6,870 nt of DNA, from assembly GCA_964626065.1 (NCBI GenBank), contig CAZVDE010000071.1:1-6870 (forward strand), given 5' to 3'. A model generated the notes under the pieces. That model made no database searches. It saw nothing but the letters and a program-made list of their open reading frames with translations, and was not told the origin of the DNA. Origin of the DNA: UBA3910 sp964626065 (lineage in GTDB: Bacteria; Bacillota; Limnochordia; Darwinibacteriales; Darwinibacteriaceae). Shown here one piece after another: positions 1-5,803 of the stretch. The position numbers and the translations under genes were made by a program. How positions within the stretch are numbered: the stretch's first letter is position 1; the number at the start of each line of letters is the position of its first letter.

Positions 1-74
1 GGTCAATCGGGTGTTTTCGTATTTGGTGGTGACTTGCGACTTTCAGGGGGTTCACCAAGGCCGCCGGCGAATAG

Positions 75-281
75 GGCAGCTTTTATAAACGCTGGAGCCG
101 TTATTTTGTCTTGGGATTACGTGGCGGGGAAAAAACCCAGAGTGAGATAGCGGAAGAGCTCGGCTTATCGCGAGTTAAAGTCCAACGGGTTCTGCAAAAA
201 TGCCTTGATCTAGGTATTGTGCAGTTTACGATTCAGGATCCAAACGAAGTAACCGTCGGAGCTATTTTAGCTTATGCCTAA
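75..281 (+). pseudogene. Remnant of a SorC/DeoR-type transcriptional regulator (DNA-binding part only)
   Basis: The frame is open for 68 codons between a TAG at 72-74 and a TAA at 279-281. Its middle reads TQSEIAEELGLSRVKVQRVL (from about codon 21), followed by a short segment ending in GIVQFTIQDPNE. This is the helix-turn-helix plus wing pattern found at the N-terminus of SorC-family sugar- or metabolite-sensing repressors. Such proteins normally exceed 300 residues, with a large effector domain after the helix-turn-helix. Here the frame stops about 45 codons after the motif begins, and no continuation was seen in other frames before the next gene. There is no ATG in the frame and no good ribosome-binding site; only a TTG at 111 could start it. 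I read it as a decayed gene, perhaps once the regulator of the downstream genes. A functional mini-protein or a sequencing frameshift is less likely. Family assignment is by motif recognition only. Confidence 0.45.
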
Positions 282-446
282 TATCTTAATCATCTAAAAA
301 CTTAGCTGGAACAGCCTAAAACCGGCACTGACGGTGCTTGGGCAGTTGTTTTTTATGCCAAGGCCCACTAATGACCGTGTTAAACAGACACCTAAGCGGA
401 GGATTTGTTGCAATACCCCTAGAAGTAATGGGCTAAAATATGAATT
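282..446. other. Non-coding interval upstream of the desulfidase gene
   Basis: No credible coding frame is present. Small hairpins can be drawn: TTAGCTG/CAGCCTAA with a GAA loop (302-319, one bulge), GCAC/GTGC (325-337), and CTTGGGCA/TGCCAAG around a T-rich loop (337-362, one bulge). A run of six T lies at 349-354, but no strong stem directly precedes it, so it is not a convincing terminator. A GGAGG at 398-402 lacks a useful start codon: the TTG 5 nt downstream opens only four codons. TAAAAT at 434-439 resembles a -10 box, but no -35 box sits at proper spacing. The promoter of the downstream gene therefore could not be placed. Confidence 0.5.
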
Positions 447-458
447 ATGGGGTGGGCC

Positions 459-1739
459 ATGAGCATCGATGCGATAACATATGACAATTATTTGGCAATT
501 TTGGCGGAAGAATTGGTGCCCGCGGTGGGGTGCACCGAACCGGGCTGCCTGGCACTGGCGGGAGCGAAACTCCGAAGCGTACTGGGGGAGGTGCCCGAAA
601 GCGTCAGGGTCAAGATGAGCGGTAATTTGATAAAGAACGCTAAATCGGTGACGATCCCCTATTCTGATGGTTTAAAGGGAATTGAGGCCGCGATTTGGTT
701 GGGCATTTTAGGGGGCGATGCCGAATTGGGCTTGGCTGTACTCAGTTCTGTGTCGCGCCGTGATATAGACGGGGTTTTAGAAATTATTGGGGAAGGTTCC
801 CATACTACTGTGGAATTATTGGACAGCCCCGTTAAATTACATCTATGGCTGGAAGGAATCGGAGGCGGCAATCGGGCTTCGGTTGAAATCAGGCATACAC
901 ATACCAATTTCGTCCGCATTGAAAAAAATGATGAAATCCTGTTAGATCAAACGGAAGATGTGCAGGGGGGCGAACTGTTTACCGATCGAACGCTGCTTAA
1001 TGTCCGCGATATTCTCACCTTTGCCGATCGCGTGTCTTTAGGAGATATTGAATCTACGCTGCGGCCTCAAATTGAATGCAACACTGCCTTGGCGGAACGG
1101 GGTTTGGTAGAAGATTTTGGGGCAAGGGTGGGCAAGCACCTGCTGGCTAATTTCGGTACGGGCGTGAGTAATCTGGCCCGGGCCAAGGCCGCTGCCGCCG
1201 CGGATGCCAGAATGGACGGCTGCCAAATGCCGGTGGTAATTAACTCGGGCAGCGGAAATCAAGGTATTACCGTCTCTCTGCCGGTGATTGTCTACGCCGA
1301 GCATTACAAATTGTCGGAAGAACGCCTTATGCGGGCTTTATGCGTCAGCAATCTCATTGCCATCCACCAAAAAACCGGTATCGGCAGGCTGTCAGCCTAC
1401 TGCGGCGCGGTCAGTGCTGCTTGCGGTTCGGGAGCGGCCTTAGCTTACATGCTCGGAGGGGACTATGGGCAGGTAAGCGGTACGATCACCAATACGTTAG
1501 CTAATGTATCGGGCATACTTTGTGATGGGGCAAAACCATCGTGCGCAGCGAAAATCGCTTCATCTGTGGATGCCGCTCTTTTGGCTTATAACATGGCTGT
1601 GAACGGTTCCTCTTTCGCCGACGGAGACGGCGTTGTGAAAGAGGATGTGGAAAAAACGATTAGAGTAATCGGCAGCATTGCCTCGGAAGGAATGAAAGAG
1701 ACCGATACAGTGGTGATCAAGCATATGATTCGAACTTAG
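459..1739 (+). CDS. cyuA: L-cysteine desulfidase family protein (UPF0597 / CyuA-like, [4Fe-4S])
   Basis: This 426-residue protein matches the family of Methanocaldococcus jannaschii L-cysteine desulfidase and E. coli CyuA (YhaM), cytoplasmic enzymes that split L-cysteine into pyruvate, ammonia and sulfide. The hallmark VGCTEP lies near the N-terminus (Cys25, proposed catalytic in the archaeal enzyme), and NSGSGNQG is in the middle. Cysteines 315, 355 and 362 have 40- and 7-residue spacing. From memory, this equals the spacing of the three [4Fe-4S] ligands of the archaeal enzyme (282, 322, 329). No signal peptide or membrane segment is seen, and length is normal for the family. I chose the ATG at 459 because GGGGTGG (449-455) can serve as its ribosome-binding site; the in-frame ATG at 447 has none and would add four residues. 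The gene lies 233 nt upstream of the transporter operon in the same direction. Related serine- or threonine-type deamination cannot be excluded, so the family is secure but the substrate is not. Confidence 0.88.
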   Translation: MSIDAITYDNYLAILAEELVPAVGCTEPGCLALAGAKLRSVLGEVPESVRVKMSGNLIKNAKSVTIPYSDGLKGIEAAIWLGILGGDAELGLAVLSSVSRRDIDGVLEIIGEGSHTTVELLDSPVKLHLWLEGIGGGNRASVEIRHTHTNFVRIEKNDEILLDQTEDVQGGELFTDRTLLNVRDILTFADRVSLGDIESTLRPQIECNTALAERGLVEDFGARVGKHLLANFGTGVSNLARAKAAAAADARMDGCQMPVVINSGSGNQGITVSLPVIVYAEHYKLSEERLMRALCVSNLIAIHQKTGIGRLSAYCGAVSAACGSGAALAYMLGGDYGQVSGTITNTLANVSGILCDGAKPSCAAKIASSVDAALLAYNMAVNGSSFADGDGVVKEDVEKTIRVIGSIASEGMKETDTVVIKHMIRT

Positions 1740-1756
1740 CAATAAATATTACTTAA

Positions 1757-1771
1757 GGCCGAAAGCCGGCC
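1757..1771 (+). other. Short GC hairpin after the desulfidase gene
   Basis: GGCCG (1757-1761) and CGGCC (1767-1771) form a perfect 5-bp stem with an AAAGC loop, 17 nt after the stop codon. No T-run follows, so it does not qualify as a standard intrinsic terminator. It may slow RNA decay or contribute to a weak end of transcription. Read-through into the transporter operon remains possible. Confidence 0.3.
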
Positions 1772-1787
1772 GCTATAGTCAAAGTCC

Positions 1788-1826
1788 TCCGTTGGAGTCT
1801 TCCGTCGGAATATTCCGTTGATTGAC
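1788..1826 (+). repeat. Three 13-bp direct repeats abutting the operon promoter, possible operator
   Basis: TCCGTTGGA (1788-1796), TCCGTCGGA (1801-1809) and TCCGTTGAT (1814-1822) begin exactly 13 nt apart. The first six bases agree as TCCGTY, then G. The first two copies are also small palindromes (CTCC-GTT-GGAG and TTCC-GTC-GGAA). The third copy touches the first base of the -35 box at 1822. Position and spacing suggest a regulator-binding array that could block or recruit RNA polymerase. No matching regulator is identified in the window. Chance is possible given the short unit. Confidence 0.5.
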
Positions 1827-1850
1827 ATTTTCTGAACAAAGTTATATACT
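1822..1850 (+). promoter_or_regulatory. Sigma-70/sigma-A type promoter of the liv operon
   Basis: A perfect -35 box TTGACA (1822-1827) and a -10 box TATACT (1845-1850; five of six consensus bases) are separated by exactly 17 nt. Transcription would be expected to start near 1857, giving a leader of about 116 nt before the start codon at 1973. This is by far the best promoter seen in the window, and it supports independent transcription of the transporter genes from the upstream desulfidase gene. Confidence 0.8.
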
Positions 1851-1854
1851 TTTG

Positions 1855-1945
1855 TTAACAGAAGGTTACAGCATTGATCATTCCCTTTACTTTGCAGTGG
1901 TTCGGACATTTCTGTTAAGGGCGCCGGTTCAGAGCTATGGTGCCT
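1855..1945 (+). promoter_or_regulatory. Structured 5' leader of the liv operon (two inverted repeats)
   Basis: TTAACAGAA (1855-1863) is exactly complementary to TTCTGTTAA (1910-1918), 46 nt apart. The left arm falls on the predicted transcription start, so most of it would lie at the very 5' end of the RNA. Inside, CATTG (1872-1876) can pair with CAGTG (1895-1899), including one G-U pair. Directly after the right arm, GGCGCC (1920-1925) can pair with GGTGCC (1939-1944) across a 13-nt loop. No T-run or obvious attenuator follows, and I do not recognise the T-box, SAM, glycine or lysine riboswitch core motifs. It may be an RNA regulatory element, an mRNA-stabilising fold, or a DNA operator pair. 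Folding is by eye only. Confidence 0.4.
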
Positions 1946-1972
1946 CCAATCCGAAAAAAGAAGGGAGTAGCT

Positions 1973-3100
1973 ATGAAGAGAAAATTTGGGTTAATGCTGT
2001 TGGTTTTTGTGTTGGTTTTTTCCGGTTTGGCCTCGGCAGAAGTGATTAAAATCGGTGTTTTCGAGCCCATGACCGGGCCCAGTGCCGCCGGGGGCGAGAT
2101 GACGGTGGAAGGAATCGAACTTGCCCATGCAATGAAGGGCGAAGTTCTCGGCAGAAAGATAGAAATTATTGTTGTGGATAATAAGTCGGATAAAGTAGAA
2201 TCGGCAAACGCGGTCTCCAGGCTGATCGAAAAGGACAAGGTGGTAGCTATTATCGGCAGCTACGGCAGTTCCTTGGCCATGGCCGCGGGAGAAATAGTTA
2301 AGACAGCAAAAGTCCCCACGGTGGGATGCTCCCCAACTAACCCTTTAGTGACATTAAACAACGACTACTACTTCAGAGTCTGCTTCATTGATCCTTTCCA
2401 AGGCACGGTTATGGCCAGTTATGCAGTAAATGAACTGGGTGCTAAAACGGCCGCGGTGATTCAAGACGTAACTCAAGACTACTCCGTAGGCTTGAGTAAA
2501 TACTTCATTGACGCCTTCAGATTGTTAACCGGGGATCCCAATAGTATTGTGGAAGTTTCTGCCTATAATACGGGTGACCAGGATTTCACGGCTCAGCTTA
2601 CGAACGTGAAGAACAAAAACCCCGACATCGTGTTTGCGCCGGGCAACTACGGCGAATCAGCCCTGCTTATTAGGCAGGCGAGGGACTTGGGTATCGATGT
2701 GCCCTTCTTGGGCGGAGATACTTGGGAAGCGCCTGAGTTCTTAGCCATCGGCGGAGTGGCTGTGGAAGGTGCGGTCTTTAGTACCCATTTTACGGCTGAA
2801 GCACCGGTCACATCGGAATCTGCTATTTTCCTGGACGCTTATAGGGATGAATTCGGCAAAGAAGCGAACGCTTTTGCCGCTCTGGGCTACGATGCTTATA
2901 TGGTGATTTTGGACGTCATCGAAAAGGCGGGGTCTGCTGACTCCCAAGCGATTCGAGACGGACTGGCTCAAGTTGCGGGTTTTGTGGGAGCAACGGGAAT
3001 TATCACCCTGGATGAAAACGGCGATGCGGTCAAATCAGCCGTGATTAACAAGGTGGATGACGGCAAGTTCATCTACCTCACTACGGTGGAGCCAAACTAA
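1973..3100 (+). CDS. livJ: Branched-chain-type amino acid ABC transporter, periplasmic substrate-binding protein
   Basis: A 375-residue protein of the LivJ/BraC type (periplasmic-binding fold type I). It captures an amino acid outside the membrane and delivers it to LivH-LivM. Residues 1-22 form a Sec signal peptide: basic MKRK, a hydrophobic core, then ASA with predicted cleavage before Glu23. There is no lipobox cysteine, so it should be a soluble periplasmic protein. Family patterns follow: IKIGVFEPMTGPSAAGG at the mature N-terminus, an IIGSYGS ligand-loop region, YYFRVCF, YNTGDQDFTAQL, and FAALGYDAY near the C-terminus. The ATG at 1973 is preferred over the in-frame ATG at 1937: AAGGGAG (1961-1967) lies 5 nt before it, and only this start puts the signal peptide at the N-terminus. 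It is the first gene of the operon. The family binds many ligands (Leu/Ile/Val, other amino acids, urea, amides), so the true substrate is open; the adjacent desulfidase makes cysteine or a relative worth considering. Confidence 0.93.
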   Translation: MKRKFGLMLLVFVLVFSGLASAEVIKIGVFEPMTGPSAAGGEMTVEGIELAHAMKGEVLGRKIEIIVVDNKSDKVESANAVSRLIEKDKVVAIIGSYGSSLAMAAGEIVKTAKVPTVGCSPTNPLVTLNNDYYFRVCFIDPFQGTVMASYAVNELGAKTAAVIQDVTQDYSVGLSKYFIDAFRLLTGDPNSIVEVSAYNTGDQDFTAQLTNVKNKNPDIVFAPGNYGESALLIRQARDLGIDVPFLGGDTWEAPEFLAIGGVAVEGAVFSTHFTAEAPVTSESAIFLDAYRDEFGKEANAFAALGYDAYMVILDVIEKAGSADSQAIRDGLAQVAGFVGATGIITLDENGDAVKSAVINKVDDGKFIYLTTVEPN

Positions 3101-3112
3101 CCAATAAGCATT

Positions 3113-3128
3113 AGGAGGGCCTGATGTG
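3113..3128 (+). promoter_or_regulatory. Ribosome-binding site of livH with two overlapping start codons
   Basis: AGGAGG (3113-3118) is a strong Shine-Dalgarno sequence. An ATG at 3124 lies 5 nt downstream of it but is out of frame and opens only an 11-codon frame ending at 3157-3159. The GTG at 3126, overlapping it by one base and 7 nt from the AGGAGG, opens the permease frame and must be the productive start. The out-of-frame ATG could compete for initiating ribosomes. Confidence 0.7.
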
Positions 3129-4022
3129 GGTGATCTTTCGATTTTTCTGCAGCATTTAACGAACGGTATTTCATTGGGCAGCCTGTACGCCTTGATTGCC
3201 ATTGGTTACACCATGGTCTACGGCATACTGCGCTTGATCAACTTTGCCCACGGCGACATTTTCATGCTGGGGGTTTATCTCACCTATTACGGCGTTCTGT
3301 TTACACCAATTCCTTGGTGGCTGGTATTTTTGCTCGCCCCCGCCTTAACCGGCTTTATTGGCGTCCTTTTGGAGAAGGTTGCCTATAAACCGCTGCGGGA
3401 AGCACCAAGGATTACAATCTTGATCTCCGCTATCGGTGCCTCCTTTTTCCTGCAAAATCTTGGTATAGTGGTATTCGGGGGAAGGCCCAGAGCCTTCCCC
3501 GTTCCCCGCATTCTAAACCAAGTGGTCAAACTCGGAGGGGTATCGGTAAATACCATTACCTTCATCATTCCCGCGGTAACAGTGCTGCTTTTAATCGGCC
3601 TCAGCTATTTTATCAATAAGACTAAGACGGGCATGGCCATGCGCGCCCTGTCCAAAGATTACGAAACGGCCAGTTTAATGGGGATAGATATTAACCGTAT
3701 CATCTCCATTACTTTTTTAATGGGCTCTTTTCTGGCCGCGGTGGGCGGCATTATGTGGGGAGCCAGGTATCCCCAATTGATGCCCTTAATGGGTATGATG
3801 CCCGGGTTAAAAAGCTTTATTGCCGCGGTTGTAGGCGGCATTGGCAGCATTACCGGCGCGGTTATAGGCGGTTTTGTCCTGGGCTTGGGCGAAATCATGC
3901 TCGTTGCTTTTTTGCCGCGATTGAGTGGGTACCGGGACGCTTTCGCTTTTGTGCTGCTGATCATTATTCTCTTAGTCAAGCCTTCCGGCTTGCTGGGGGC
4001 AAAAATGACGGAGAAGGTGTAA
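3126..4022 (+). CDS. livH: Branched-chain-type amino acid ABC transporter permease LivH
   Basis: A 298-residue, very hydrophobic inner-membrane protein that forms one half of the translocation channel with LivM. The family signature GYTMVYGILRLINFAHGD spans residues 27-44. Several transmembrane helices can be seen on either side, for example around residues 15-35, 63-80, 95-118, 142-163, 195-210 and 270-290. A cytoplasmic EAA-like coupling segment (residues 165-191, with GMAMRALSKDYETASLMGI) would contact the ATPases. The C-terminal region carries the glycine-rich AAVVGGIGSITGAVIGG typical of the family. Length is normal. The start is GTG, fixed by frame because the nearby ATG at 3124 is out of frame. 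It begins 25 nt after livJ and ends 3 nt before livM, consistent with one transcript. Confidence 0.95.
   Translation: MGDLSIFLQHLTNGISLGSLYALIAIGYTMVYGILRLINFAHGDIFMLGVYLTYYGVLFTPIPWWLVFLLAPALTGFIGVLLEKVAYKPLREAPRITILISAIGASFFLQNLGIVVFGGRPRAFPVPRILNQVVKLGGVSVNTITFIIPAVTVLLLIGLSYFINKTKTGMAMRALSKDYETASLMGIDINRIISITFLMGSFLAAVGGIMWGARYPQLMPLMGMMPGLKSFIAAVVGGIGSITGAVIGGFVLGLGEIMLVAFLPRLSGYRDAFAFVLLIIILLVKPSGLLGAKMTEKV
3478..3500 (+). repeat. Perfect 9-bp inverted repeat inside livH
   Basis: GGGGAAGGC (3478-3486) and GCCTTCCCC (3492-3500) are exact complements around a CCAGA loop, giving a stable hairpin in the mRNA. It lies within the coding sequence for the FGGRPRAFPVP stretch. No T-run follows. 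It may be a by-product of the codons used there, or may affect translation pausing or RNA stability. Confidence 0.5.
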
Positions 4023-4025
4023 ACT

Positions 4026-5024
4026 ATGGAAACCAAGAGATCATATGTTACCCCTTTGCTTCTTCTCGCCCTGACGGTTGCGGGGCTATTATTAGCAAAC
4101 AAATATCTGGATACTTACAAGCTTAGGATTCTGAATCTTTCCGGCATCTATGTCACCCTGGGGTTGAGCATGAATTTGATTAACGGGTTTACGGGCATGT
4201 TTTCCTTGGGCCACGCGGGTTTTATGGCGATCGGGGCCTATACGGTTGGGCTGCTGACAATGCCCGTCCAAATGAAAGCGATGTACTTTTTCATGGAGCC
4301 CATTGTTCCCGTTTTGGCTAACGTTGAGTGGGGCTTTTTCCCCGCTTTACTGGCCGCAGGGGTAGTGGCGGGTCTGTTCGGCCTGTTAATCGGCGCACCC
4401 GTTTTGCGTCTCACGGACGATTATTTGGCCATTGCCACCCTTGGCTTTGCCGAAATAATCAGGGTCGTTTTTACCAACACCCAATCTATTACCAACGGGG
4501 CCCTCGGTCTGAAGGGTATCCCGGCCCACACCAATATCTGGTGGAGCTGGGGGGTTGCCTTCTTTTCCTTGGGCTTTATCACTTTTCTCATGAAAGGAAG
4601 CTATGGAAAGGCATTCATGGCGATTCGCGAGGATGAAGTGGCTGCCCGTTCCATGGGGGTCAACCTGTTCAAACATAAAGTAATGAGTTTCACCTTCGGC
4701 TCTTTCTTAGCGGGGGTGGCGGGGGGGCTTTTGGCCGCTCTGCTCGGCACAATCGATCCCAATATGTTTAGGATAACACTTACCTTTAATATTTTACTGA
4801 TTGTAGTTTTGGGCGGGCTGGGCAGTATCGGGGGTACTGTAGTATCCGCGGTAATAGTTACGGTCATGATGGAAGCCTTGAGGTTTTTGGACGAATCGAT
4901 CAATCTAGGCTTTGTGCAGCTGAAGGGTGTACCCGGTATGCGCATGGTTGTTTTTTCAATAATCCTTATCTTGGTTGTCATCATCCGGTCCAAAGGCTTT
5001 TTGCAAAGATTGAAAAGGGCGTGA
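4026..5024 (+). CDS. livM: Branched-chain-type amino acid ABC transporter permease LivM
   Basis: A 332-residue inner-membrane permease, partner of LivH in the channel. Residues 8-25 form a first hydrophobic helix. The family signature GLSMNLINGFTGMFSLGHAG lies at 46-65, followed by IGAPVLRLTDDYLAIATLGFAEIIR in the central part. The cytoplasmic EAA-like coupling loop runs from Tyr193 to about 222 (GKAFMAIREDEVAARSMGVN), where the ATPases dock. Glycine-rich VVLGGLGSIGGT precedes the last helices, and a basic tail (RSKGFLQRLKRA) ends the protein on the cytoplasmic side. Length and motif order are normal. The ATG at 4026 follows GAAGGTG (4013-4019), which overlaps the end of livH and serves as ribosome-binding site. 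The stop codon overlaps the GTG start of livG by 4 nt, pointing to translational coupling. Confidence 0.95.
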   Translation: METKRSYVTPLLLLALTVAGLLLANKYLDTYKLRILNLSGIYVTLGLSMNLINGFTGMFSLGHAGFMAIGAYTVGLLTMPVQMKAMYFFMEPIVPVLANVEWGFFPALLAAGVVAGLFGLLIGAPVLRLTDDYLAIATLGFAEIIRVVFTNTQSITNGALGLKGIPAHTNIWWSWGVAFFSLGFITFLMKGSYGKAFMAIREDEVAARSMGVNLFKHKVMSFTFGSFLAGVAGGLLAALLGTIDPNMFRITLTFNILLIVVLGGLGSIGGTVVSAVIVTVMMEALRFLDESINLGFVQLKGVPGMRMVVFSIILILVVIIRSKGFLQRLKRA

Positions 5025-5803
5025 GTCGGGCTGTGCTGAAAATCAAAAATCTAACAAAACTATTCGGCGGAGTGGTAGCCTGCAGCAAGTTTAACTGCGA
5101 AATCAAACAGGGTCAAATTGTGGGGTTAATCGGGCCCAACGGGGCGGGAAAAACCACGATTTTTAACCTGATCACGGGGGTTTACAGGCCCCAGGAGGGC
5201 CAGATTACATTCAGCCCTACCGCGGGGGAAGATTACCAATTGATTGGCTTAACTCCCGACCGGATCGCTAAACTCGGTATCTGCAGAACGTTCCAGAACA
5301 TTCGGCTGTTTAAAGAACTTTCCGTGTTGGATAACGTCTTTATCGGCAATCATTTAAGGCTGAAATCCAATGTGTTTTCCACGATTCTCAGGCTGCCGGG
5401 GTATAGGGCGGAGGAAAAGGCTATCTACGCTAAGTCCCTTTATCTTTTGGAAAAGATAGGCCTGCAGGATATGAAAAACGAAAAGGCCTACTCTCTGCCC
5501 TACGGCATGCAGCGCCGATTGGAAATTGCCCGGGCCTTGGCCACAGATCCCACACTGCTTTTATTGGATGAACCCGCTGCGGGCATGAACCCCCAGGAAA
5601 CAAGGGAACTGATTCAATTCATCCGAGATATAAAAGAGGAGTTCAATCTCACCATCTTCTTAATAGAACATCATATGGACGTGATCATGGAGATCAGTGA
5701 AGAAATTTATGTTCTCGATCACGGGCTTTTAATTGCCCGGGGCAGCCCGGCACAGATCCAGCGGGACGATCGGGTTGTGGAAGCGTACTTGGGGGTGGAA
5801 TAA
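5021..5803 (+). CDS. livG: Branched-chain-type amino acid ABC transporter ATP-binding protein LivG
   Basis: A 260-residue cytoplasmic ATPase that powers the LivHM channel. Walker A GPNGAGKTT starts at Gly38, and the Q-loop glutamine is Gln92 in CRTFQNIRLF. The ABC signature is LPYGMQRR (159-166), using the variant usual for LivG rather than LSGGQ. Walker B is LLLLDEPAAG with Asp183 and Glu184, and the switch histidine is His217 in LIEHHMD. The C-terminal EAYLG belongs to the branched-chain ATPase extension. All catalytic residues are present and length is typical. The start is GTG at 5021, overlapping the livM stop by 4 nt, and matches the N-terminus of E. coli LivG by eye. A second in-frame GTG at 5033 would shorten it by four residues and cannot be ruled out, since the ribosome-binding sequence AAAGGG is only 1 nt from the first GTG. 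Confidence 0.95.
   Translation: MSRAVLKIKNLTKLFGGVVACSKFNCEIKQGQIVGLIGPNGAGKTTIFNLITGVYRPQEGQITFSPTAGEDYQLIGLTPDRIAKLGICRTFQNIRLFKELSVLDNVFIGNHLRLKSNVFSTILRLPGYRAEEKAIYAKSLYLLEKIGLQDMKNEKAYSLPYGMQRRLEIARALATDPTLLLLDEPAAGMNPQETRELIQFIRDIKEEFNLTIFLIEHHMDVIMEISEEIYVLDHGLLIARGSPAQIQRDDRVVEAYLGVE

Noticed and set aside
1..150. Frame open from the window edge to TAG at 148-150, overlapping the SorC-like fragment
   Set aside because: It shows no recognisable motif and overlaps the frame with the clear helix-turn-helix; the open stretch is short enough to be chance.
337..362. Intrinsic terminator after the regulator fragment
   Set aside because: The T-run is in the loop and not after the stem, and the stem carries a bulge.
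1937..1972. Upstream in-frame ATG as the start of the binding protein
   Set aside because: It would put MVPPIRKKKGVA ahead of a normal signal peptide and has no ribosome-binding site, while the ATG at 1973 has AAGGGAG at good spacing.
1740..1972. T-box or cysteine/SAM riboswitch ahead of the transporter
   Set aside because: No T-box core (AGGGTGGNACCGCG) and no SAM-type core was seen, and there is no terminator hairpin with a T-run before livJ.
1822..2049. A 75-codon + strand frame starting at ATG 1822
   Set aside because: It starts inside the -35 box, overlaps the signal-peptide part of livJ in another frame, and has no ribosome-binding site.
3659..4102. A 147-codon minus strand frame
   Set aside because: It is antisense to livH and the start of livM; its Pro/Ile/Lys-rich composition reflects the codons of the real membrane proteins.
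3755..4126. A 123-codon + strand frame across the livH-livM junction
   Set aside because: It lies in another frame over two clear permease genes and has unlikely composition (rich in Cys, Arg and Gly).
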